Position numbers and translations under genes: made by a program
Notes under the pieces: model-generated
Databases searched by the model: none
What the model saw: the letters and a program-made list of their open reading frames with translations, nothing else
Told to the model about the DNA's origin: nothing
Shown: positions 1-7,047 of the stretch, in pieces
How the letters are laid out: every line of letters starts with the position of its first letter
Numbering within the stretch: the first letter of the stretch is position 1
Assembly: GCF_000611645.1 (NCBI RefSeq)
Contig: NW_014011434.1
Location: forward strand, 1-10,113
Direction of reading: 5' to 3'
DNA length: 10,113 nt
From: Monoraphidium neglectum
Taxonomy: Eukaryota; Chlorophyta; Chlorophyceae; Sphaeropleales; Selenastraceae

Positions 1-744
1 GACGAACCCCCTCACTGCCGCGACATCGTTGCATTTAGGCGCCGACGCGCGGCGGCTGGGGGTAGAGTGAGGTTTCTTATCCGCAGCTGCGCGCCTGCCT
101 GGCCTCCCCCTCGCGTCTGCCGCCCTGGGCGCCCCCAGGCGCCGCCCTCGCCCCGGGCTGCGGGCGCGCGGCCTGCACGCACCGTGGTCGCCCTCGATGC
201 CGCGCACGACCAGGAACGAGTGGCGCAGGCAGCGGAGGTAAGCCTTGGGCTGCCGGGGTGCCAGCCCCCGGCGGAGCTTAACCAGGTAGCCGTGGCGCGC
301 CCGCAGCTCGCAGCCAAGGCCACAGGTCAATGGTTGACCCGTGCGCCGCTTTTATGGCCGCGACCGCGGCGACGAGCTGATGTCCGGCATGAGATCAAGG
401 CGGAGCAGGCGGCGCAGTCAGGGAGGAGGGCGTGGGATGGATGGGGAGGCGATGGGACCAGAATTCCCGCCATGTGGCGGCTGGGCGGGAAGAAAGGGAC
501 GGGGACGGGTGCGCACCTGGGCGTCCGCTTCGCTGGCGGGGGCGCACGCCTCCTTAATGCGCTCGATCTCGAGGCTGGCATCATAGTCCACCTCCGTCAC
601 GCCCTGCTGCGCGAGCGCCTCTACGTCCTCAAGCGAAAACGGCAGCGTCGTCGGGGCGCTGCTACCGCCGGCGCTGCGCGGCGCGCTGCCTGCTGCGCCG
701 CCAACGCGAGCCAAGTCCGTGTTTGCAGCCCGCGTGGCTCCCAT
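1..744 (-). CDS. Unidentified protein, first exons of a gene running off the left edge (partial)
   Basis: I do not recognise this gene. Exon 1 is 744-517 (76 codons from ATG) and ends at a CAG|GTGCGC donor. Exon 2 is probably 306-183, after a GAG acceptor, and ends at G|GTGCGT; the phases agree (0, then 1). Exon 1 encodes a low-complexity Ala/Gly/Ser N-terminus (about residues 1-35), then a probably helical acidic stretch containing SLEDVEALAQQ and DYDASLEIERIKEAC. Exon 2 encodes a basic, hydrophobic segment with GYLVKLRRG and HSFLVVRG, which faintly recalls the first strands of a PH domain, but this is too weak to call. A further exon in the same phase may lie within about 105-16 (reading AQLRIRNLTLPP) before a GTGAGG donor; this is uncertain. 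No in-frame ATG exists between 744 and the in-frame stop at 849-847, which favours this start. The long plus-strand frame over the same bases is antisense to these exons. Confidence 0.42.
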
Positions 745-778
745 GTCTGCCGCTCGAGACGCGGCCGGGCCAAGCAGG

Positions 779-847
779 TCAGGCCGGCCAGCCTTCGGCT
801 GTCTGCGCCGCAGTGCGCTGTCGCTGTGGTTTAGTAATCGAAAACAT
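779..847 (-). other. Possible short upstream ORF before the leftmost gene
   Basis: An ATG at 847-845 opens a 22-codon frame that stops at 781-779, 34 bases before the proposed ATG at 744 and in a different frame. If the transcript starts upstream of 847, this would be a uORF that could lower translation of the main frame. The transcription start is unknown, so this is only a possibility. Confidence 0.15.
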
Positions 848-1608
848 TAGAACACGCATCTATGCATTATGAGGAGGAGGACTAGGCCGCCATCTCAAGC
901 TCCGAGCTGACGATGCGTGATTGGTGCCCTTGGGTGGAGGGAAAAGAGACCGTGAGCGCAGTTGATGAGCTTGAGACAAGAGAGGAAAGGTGCTTCTTGT
1001 GTTGCTTGGGACTGGCAGGGGTGCTTGTTGTTGATTGAGAGTCAGCCAATGAGCCAAAACTTTCTGGAATTCGATCAGCTCAGTACGCTTACTGCAGCTG
1101 CAATGGCTGACACAGTCCAAAGGTATGGAGGTACCATCCGCCGCTTGCAACTGAGCGCCTGGATCAGCACAAAAGCCAGAGGCTGCCTGCATGCCAGCAC
1201 GCGTCCTGCTGGAAATGGTCAAAGGCCTCTGCAGGCTGATCTCACGCACAGTCAGAGAAACGGGGTATCCAGCTTTTTAGAGTGAACACCCATGGAACTG
1301 CGCATATCTGCCCAAACTTTCCGCAACCTTGGACCAGCTCGCTTCCTGCACCCACAACACATGGCTCGCACGGCCATTCGCACAACAAAGGCAGCTGGCA
1401 AATACAACCCCTGACCCATTGCGGGCAGGCGATGTCCCAACCTCAACAGATGGAGGGTGTTTCAGCAAGCGCCAGCCGAACGCTGCTTCAGGGGATCTTT
1501 GAAAATGCATCCTGCGCATACGGCACACCAATAGACGGTGGCAGATGCACTGTGGCCCTCATCTCAGGCACAGACCGCAATGCACTGGGCGCCAGCCGTT
1601 TGTGACCG
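848..1608. other. Intergenic stretch between the PHOSPHO-like phosphatase and the leftmost gene
   Basis: This stretch lies downstream of the phosphatase and upstream of the leftmost gene, so it probably holds the latter's promoter. Open frames up to about 130 codons occur on both strands, but none shows a recognisable motif, domain or convincing splice structure. I see no RNA gene, no sizeable repeat and no clear TATA element. Confidence 0.5.
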
Positions 1609-1613
1609 TTACA
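1609..1613 (-). promoter_or_regulatory. Candidate TGTAA polyadenylation signal for the phosphatase gene
   Basis: TGTAA reads on the minus strand 35 bases beyond the phosphatase stop codon (1651-1649). TGTAA is the established poly(A) signal of volvocine and related green algae. It is the only copy on this strand between the stop and the next gene, but the implied 3' UTR would be unusually short. Confidence 0.3.
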
Positions 1614-1648
1614 AGCCCTTGCAGCACTGCCTGGTGCGATGAATGGCA

Positions 1649-1816
1649 TCAAGTGCTGCAGTCAGGAGCCCCGCCCCAGCCCCAAGTCTGCTCCAGCCAA
1701 TCCACTATCTGCCCAGCCTGGTCCCACATGACAACTCGCGCGACGACGCTGCCTCCCGCCTCGGCGCTGGCGCCCCGCTCGTCGCCGCCGACTCCAGGCG
1801 CATGGCCTGCATCTGG

Positions 1817-1865
<49 letters not shown>

Positions 1866-3377
1866 TGCTGCGAGGAGGTCATTATTGCCAGCGCTTTTTC
1901 CAGCGCAAACCCTTTGCGAACAAACAGCACGTCATCTGGTCGCAGAAGCAGCGCTGGACAGAGGTCGTTGCCGCCATCGCCAACATACGCAATCCTATGT
2001 TGAGGTGTTTTTGAGCAGCGAGAGCAGAGTTGCAAGGGGAAACTAGGGAGTCCATGGGATGCGCGGCGTCTTGCTGTGCCTGGCAACCACGCCTGCATGG
2101 TAGCGCTGAATTGCGGGTTGGCAGGCAGACAGACAGGCGGACGATTAGTCAGGCAGGCAGGCTGGATGTCGCAGGGGCCCCGGCGCGCCTGTTGTACTCG
2201 ACGCCCTCGGCGGCGCGCTCGCCGATAAACCTGGCCAGCGTCACCCGCTTACACATATTTATGGGGCACCTGTTTGGAACATGCGGGGTGCAGCGGCATC
2301 GCAGGAGTCGCACATCAGCTCCTAGGCCGGATCAGATCACCTAGCTGCAGGCAAGGCAAGACTTGCAGCATTCAGGCTGATCCCCGCCCGTCTGCCGCCT
2401 GGTGCCCCCTCAGGCCAGCCCGAGGGCCCGCCCGCCACAGCCCCCGCCCCACCCCTCGCAGCCGTGGCCGGGGTCGTGAGGCTCCAGCTGCAGGCGCGCA
2501 GAGGCCGCGTCAATCGAAGCAGGGTTTGTGAAGACGCGCATAAATGAGGCCCCGTAGCCCCACGCGCCGAGAGCCCATTGGATGAACAGGCTGTTGGAGT
2601 CTGATACAATGACACAGTCAACTGGGTCAGGCAGGGCGTTGGAGGAGCAAAGTCGTGATCTGCTTAAGCCGAGGGCCGCCGGCTAGCGTGTCATGCGTGT
2701 GGTCTCTGGTGGCCTCTCACATTGAGAAGCGCTGCTGAATTGCACCTCCACTCGGTCCACGTTCTGTATTGATGTGCTGAAGGTTGCTGATTCCGAGCAA
2801 GTGCCACTCGCACCGTCCCCCATCCACCAACACACCCAACCAAACACGCACGCAGTCGCCACTTGCCCACGCCCCCTCAACACAGACAGCATGCATCTGG
2901 GCAAATGTGCACCAGAAACGCACCCGTCTCGCTCCGTGATTTCAATGCGTCCAGCAGCCGCGCCATGCCCTCCACCAGCGGCAGCTGCTCAATGACTTCC
3001 TGCAGCTCGCCTGCCGTGATGTCCGAGTCATGCATGTGCCCAATGACGCGCCGCATGTACTCAGTCCAGTGGCCGTCGACATACGATGCCTTCAGCTCAG
3101 GCGGCAGGCGCCCGCCGGGGAGGCGGCGGAGGATGAATGTGTCGCTGTTTGCATCGGCAATGGTGTGGTCAAAGTCAAACGCAAACAGCTGACGCGGTGG
3201 CCCTGCGCTTCCCGCTGTGCTGGTGTGATCGGCGGACGGCCGGTCTGGGGCCATCATGCGGGTGGCAGCAAGGCGTTGCCGGAAGCGGCCGGGCCGCAGG
3301 ATTGGAAGGCCAAATGCTGCAGCCCCTTTGACGGCTGCCGAGGTCGCTGTGCTGAGGCGACGCAGCGAGACCAGCAT
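1649..3377 (-). CDS. HAD-superfamily phosphatase, PHOSPHO1/PHOSPHO2 (plant PPsPase1/PECP1) family
   Basis: Four exons: 3377-2924, 2621-2453, 2269-2189 and 1994-1649, totalling 1050 nt (349 residues plus TGA). Residues 1-45 are Arg/Ser/Ala-rich and look like an organelle transit peptide; a second start pair (Met41-Met42) would give an unextended protein. HAD motif I is FDFDHT (nucleophile Asp68, Asp70) followed by NSD. Motif II is VIVSDSNS, rebuilt across intron 1. The family's HGC...CPxNMCK block with the motif III lysine is rebuilt across intron 2. Motif IV is YVGDGGNDLCP (Asp241, Asp245), rebuilt across intron 3, followed by VRKGF. Residues 277-293 are poly-Gln, then a Gly/Ala linker, then a conserved-looking end, VVMWDQAGQIVDWL. 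Known relatives hydrolyse phosphocholine/phosphoethanolamine, pyridoxal phosphate or pyrophosphate, using Mg2+; which substrate applies here cannot be told. Introns 1 and 2 are GT-AG (302 and 183 nt); intron 3 is probably GC-AG. The start choice is the least certain point. Confidence 0.88.
1820..1870 (-). repeat. CAG/CAA trinucleotide repeat encoding 17 consecutive glutamines
   Basis: Seventeen Gln codons, sixteen CAG and one CAA (the third), run in frame in the last exon of the phosphatase. They sit between the helix after VRKGF and the C-terminal VVMW strand, inside an insert of roughly 45 residues that the family does not normally have. The plus strand shows the same tract as CTG repeats, producing spurious poly-Leu and poly-Cys frames. 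The near-perfect repeat is a likely site of length variation between strains. Confidence 0.9.
1995..2188 (-). other. Probable GC-AG intron (phosphatase intron 3)
   Basis: Joining base 2189 to 1994 gives codon AG|G and the peptide GVEYNRIAYVGDG, matching family spacing before motif IV without a gap. The intron then begins GCGCGC and ends CATAG. The only GT alternative, at 2197-2196 (GTACAA), keeps frame but removes three residues (YNR), and it lacks the G at intron position 3 seen in every other donor modelled here. The intron also holds CAGG/CAGA tetranucleotide tracts (about 2119-2164). Confidence 0.65.
2119..2164. repeat. Short interrupted GGCA/GACA tetranucleotide tracts
   Basis: Two short runs on the plus strand (about 2119-2138 and 2150-2164), built from GGCA with some GACA, separated by a unique dozen bases. 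They lie in intron 3 of the phosphatase, a few tens of bases beyond its unusual donor. Probably simple-sequence DNA without a coded function. Confidence 0.6.
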
Positions 3378-4061
3378 GCGCGCTGGTGCGACCTGTGGCA
3401 GGTCGATCGCCGTCCTGGGCGTAAAGTGCTGCTGCGCGCAGAGACAGGCAGGGTGCGCTGCAGGATATTTGCAACTGTTCTGCGCCGTTTGAGTAAATCA
3501 GTAAGCAGATCCAGCAAATGTAGTTCAAATTGGTGATCTCGAAGCCTCCCAAACGTGGCACTGGTGTTGCCGGAAATGTGCACAGCCCACAGTAGGATTA
3601 TCGCATTGTCGTTGATCCTTTGTCCATCAAGTACGACGTCACGCGGCATGGCATGCATGAGATACGGGTACTGGTCAGCTCGAGCTGCTGCCCAACAGGA
3701 GGTGCTCAGTGCCTCTCATGCCATGTGAGCCACTCGAGCCCCATGATACCATCTGCCTTCCTTCTATTGACAAACAGCCATTGCGGGCAGCGCCAGTCAG
3801 AAACCTTGTTGAAACGCCAGCACCGACGATGAAAAGCTATGGGCAGTGGTGTGCTTTTCAGACGCAGTAAGGATGCCGTTGACCTGACGGTATGTGGTCA
3901 GTACCGTATCCAATGGTGCTTAAGTGGTGACTGGTGCTGTTGTTGTTTATCTGCAGCGCTCCAAGAAGCCTGTGAAAGGCTGCAAGTGACGCTACAGCCC
4001 TGCACCAACGAGCTATTGGCACATGGCCCTGCTGCAAATCCAGAGAAGGGATGGTGGGGCC
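3378..4061. other. Intergenic stretch upstream of the phosphatase gene
   Basis: It lies between the candidate poly(A) signal of the cysteine-rich protein gene and the phosphatase start, so it should contain the phosphatase promoter and 5' UTR. Open frames of 70-170 codons appear in several phases on both strands but carry no motif, no family likeness and no consistent splice sites. I see no RNA gene or repeat. Confidence 0.5.
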
Positions 4062-4066
4062 TTACA
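4062..4066 (-). promoter_or_regulatory. Candidate TGTAA polyadenylation signal for the cysteine-rich protein gene
   Basis: TGTAA reads on the minus strand about 380 bases after the TAG stop (4445-4443), a distance normal for green-algal 3' UTRs. Bases 4067-4442 would then be 3' UTR; nothing else was recognised in them. Confidence 0.4.
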
Positions 4067-4442
4067 CATAACAGTTAGCTAAACATTTTATATTGGTTTG
4101 CGTGTTGAGTGGAGCTGCCACTCTGGTGGTGCAAGGTTCGCAAGCAGCACCCCTCATACATATCCCTCGACAGGGGGTCTACAGCACACAACAACGACAT
4201 TCGGCGACGCGTGCGGCTGCACGCTTGGGACTAAGCAGCGTCTGCGTGCAGACACCGTCCGACCGAGGCGGGTCTACGGGTCTGCTGCACCGCCAGCGCT
4301 GCAGCCGCTATCGTGCGCTCTCGCCTGCATTCTCCTACAACACGCGCAGCGCACGGCGCCCCGCACAGGGAATCTGGGCGAAAAACCGGGCGCGCTTGCC
4401 GCAGGCCGCGTAGGCCTACGACACCAATTCAAAGATCGCTGC

Positions 4443-6011
4443 CTATACATGAACCAGCTGCGAGGCTGCCAGAGCTATGGCGCCCGCCACCAACATCACC
4501 TGCGCACGTGTGCGTTTTGCAGGAAAAACGGCATGTCGTGTGCGTAGCTATATGCACGCGCGCCTGCTTGCGCTGCTGAGCCCCTTGTCTGCACTTCCCT
4601 GCGACGTGCAGCGACAACCGCTAGTGCCCATCCGGACGCCCTGCCCCTCTTCCACGCACCAGCAGCCGCGGCGTGGTGGACAGCCCCGCGTTGATGGCAC
4701 AGCGCAGCGCCATCGACGTCTTGTTGCTGAAGCACACTGTGTCCGAAGACGACTGGCAGACGACGCCGCCCTTCTTGTAGAGCTTTGTCACCTGTGCATT
4801 TCATCATGGATGAAGGTGGGAGCAGGGTGGCTTCAGCGTGCGTGTGTGTGAGATAATACAGGGTGTTGCTAGCCCCGTTTTGTTGAAGGCCACGGCCTTG
4901 TGCAGCAGCAGCGGCCGAGGCCGCGCGCATCAGCCGCCGGCTTAGGAGGAGCCTCGTGGTAGGGCGGTTAGCCGTCGGAGGTGGTCGGTGCTGCCTCCGC
5001 ACGAAAAGCGCTTTGCACGTCGAAGTAGAACTGACCTGACCTGCATGCCAACTTCACTGCAGCTACTCGGCGGCGTGCAAGACCACCAAGCCTGCATGCG
5101 CCTCGGATTGCAGCCACAAAACCCTGCCGAGACGTTCCACAGTGCAGCTACGGGCACCAAGCTCATCGCTTTGTTGCACCTTGCGCTTGCTGCACAGATC
5201 TGGACTGACTTCTGAGCGTCGCTTTTGCAGCGCTGTAATGAGACCGTGAAATCTGCCCCAAATGGCGTCACAAGCCAGGCCGCTGCACAACGCACGAACG
5301 CACGCACACATGAACACGCGTACGTACTCGCAAACTCTCACTCATCCACTCACGTCTGCGGGGCACTCTGTGTCCTTGAAGACCATGTCTTTGCCGCAGT
5401 CCGGCGGCGCACACCGGCTTGCGAACGCTGCGCAGCCGCTGCTCCGGTCTATGCATGTGTTGGTTGTAGGGCAGCACGCCTCCGAGTCCGAGCAGCCAGT
5501 GCCCTGTCCGTAATAGAAGTCGTTCGTCGGCACGCAGGAGCTGCGGCGACAGCATAGGTTTGGCCACGAAGCGTCAAAGGCGTGTCAGAAGCTGGCGACG
5601 TGCGTACATATGCAGAGCGTCATGTGCTGTGACTGCTGAATGCGGCGGCTGTCGGCTGAGCACATTGAGTTGGAGGTGCTGGCTGCTGCTTGCCCGTGCC
5701 GTACGTGACGGCTGCTTGAACAAGAAACCTCAATTACCAACGTTTTATGCAAGGCATTCGAGCCATGCTGCATGGCACGCATAAGTGCGTTGCGCGCCAA
5801 GGTCGCAGTGCGCTCGGCGGTTTGCGCGTTTGACTCACGCGCCGAGACCCTTCGAGCTGCTGCTGAGCATTGTGCTGGGTTTCTCCGCTTCGCCGACCGT
5901 CACGTTTTTGGGAACGGGCCTGCTGCTCTTCGGCAAATCGTCCGCTGCTGAAAGTGCCACTGTTGACACGAAGCAGAGCAAGGCCGCTGCCACGGCCACC
6001 TGGCGCGCCAT
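4443..6011 (-). CDS. Secreted cysteine-rich protein with a GPI-anchor-like C-terminus, function unknown
   Basis: Six exons: 6011-5839, 5540-5354, 5232-5180, 5040-5019, 4791-4660 and 4499-4443. They total 624 nt (207 residues plus TAG) with all phases consistent and all introns GT-AG. The ATG has A at -3 and G at +4. Residues 1-22/23 form a signal peptide (hydrophobic AVAAALLCFVSTVAL, then SAA|DD). A Ser/Pro/Lys-rich linker follows to residue 58. Residues 59-176 hold 14 cysteines, including an EACCPTTNTC block and a C-x4-C-x10-C-x4-C-x10-C array. NVT (36) and NKT (168) are possible N-glycosylation sites. The end is a small-residue N-A-G-L-S stretch (179-183), then a hydrophobic tail to the last residue (LLVMLVAGAIALAASQLVHV), typical of GPI attachment signals; a plain membrane anchor is possible. 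It probably sits on the cell surface or wall. No known family was recognised. The small fourth exon is the weakest part of the model. Confidence 0.6.
5019..5040 (-). other. 22-base micro-exon with tandem acceptors
   Basis: This exon supplies one base to a split Arg codon and then SGQFYFD, joining the third exon to the VTKLYKKGG exon in phase. Its acceptor region has three AGs spaced five bases apart (5042-5041, 5037-5036, 5032-5031). Using the third AG with a donor at 5002-5001 also keeps frame but adds a fifteenth cysteine, so the 22-base version (even cysteine count) is preferred. Confidence 0.45.
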
Positions 6012-6517
6012 GGTTACAAACACAACCTGATAATAACAGTCAAAGAAACAGTATTGGCTCACGGTCGATTTATCAGATCCTGCGGAGGCTGTTGCCACTC
6101 CGTTGTGGTGCCGCTGGGTGGCCCGGCCAACGGATCGAATTTGCCAGGTGATACGAACGTTCTTGGCCTCAAACGTAAAATTGTGATCCCTTAGGGCACC
6201 CCCAAGGCGCCCCCGGCCAGTGTGGGCAGTTGGTGAGGCGCTGCGCTCCGGCGGGTTGCCACCCCTCGCCTGTGGCCAGGCAAGCGGCGAGTTTAACACC
6301 CAGCGGTGTGATAAGGTTTTGCCATGAGCCACCTTCAAAAAGTCATTGCCAGTGCTCGTCAGGCCAGGAACCAGTTTAGTAGGGTCAACGCTAGCACATG
6401 GCTGGTGAGGCGAGCTTCAACACACTGGGCAAGTGCGACCGACAAGCGCACACGTCCGTCATGACTGCAGAACTGAAAGATTGCCTACTGCACGATCCAT
6501 CTGATCTCGGAGCATTG
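6012..6517. other. Intergenic stretch upstream of the cysteine-rich protein gene
   Basis: Contains the presumed promoter and 5' UTR of the cysteine-rich protein gene. A weak AT-rich element (CTGATAAATC on the minus strand, about 6075-6066) lies some 55-65 bases before the ATG. The rest is GC-rich, with no recognisable coding motif, RNA gene or repeat. Confidence 0.4.
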
Positions 6518-6522
6518 TTACA
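6518..6522 (-). promoter_or_regulatory. Candidate TGTAA polyadenylation signal for the recN-like gene
   Basis: TGTAA reads on the minus strand about 525 bases beyond the RecN stop codon (7050-7048). Bases 6523-7047 would then be its 3' UTR; that stretch shows no motif-bearing frame, and its open frames look like chance. Confidence 0.3.
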
Positions 6523-7047
6523 GCGATGAGCGATGGGGCCCAGCGCTGTGGCTCACCCCCTGGTTCAAGGCCATGTCGGCGTGAAGGGCCCCGCCTGCGC
6601 ACGAGTCTCGATGTCTATGCTTTGCTTGCAGCTTAAGATGAGGCGGTGTGCCGCGGCTTTTTGGCACGCATACGCAACACCCTGCTGCGTGACTCCCCCA
6701 CCCCGCACGTTGTTCATCCCTTCAAAGCGCTTGTGCTTACTCCTTGCAAGGACCAAGTGGTGGTGGATGCAGCATGGCAGCGACGAGCATGTCGTCAAGT
6801 TTGTTCCTCAACCACTCAAACAAAAGCATCAGACACATCTATCACCTTGCTCATGGCGAGACGGGAGTGATATTTAATGTACAGGGACGGTGATGGGACA
6901 GAGAGCCCGCAGATCGGGGCAGAGCGCGATACACACATGACAACCACCAAACTACAACCAACTTCCCTCGCTGCCTTGTTTGGCGCCGACCCTCTTTGCA
7001 AATGCAGGTTACCTGGGAAGGCATCCGCCTGGCCCCCGCTATGTGCG

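Noticed and set aside
67..834. Plus-strand open frame of 255 codons
   Set aside because: Arg/Ala/Pro-rich, no recognisable domain, and antisense to the better-supported minus-strand exons at 744-517 and 306-183.
1545..2014. Plus-strand frames with long poly-Cys or poly-Leu runs
   Set aside because: They are other readings of the CAG/CTG repeat in the phosphatase exon; the minus-strand frame carries the real HAD motif IV next to the repeat.
4861..4940. Possible extra exon reading AVAFNKTGLA before the VTKLYKK exon
   Set aside because: It suits the protein's style, but no donor or acceptor combination keeps the required phase 0 to the next exon; the 22-base exon at 5040-5019 joins cleanly.
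5541..5584. Upstream extension of the cysteine-rich exon reading PNLCCRRSSC
   Set aside because: Attractive because it adds a Cys-Cys pair, but an in-frame TGA lies at 5587-5585 and no AG acceptor exists between it and 5542; the CGCAG acceptor at 5541 joins in phase to the signal-peptide exon.
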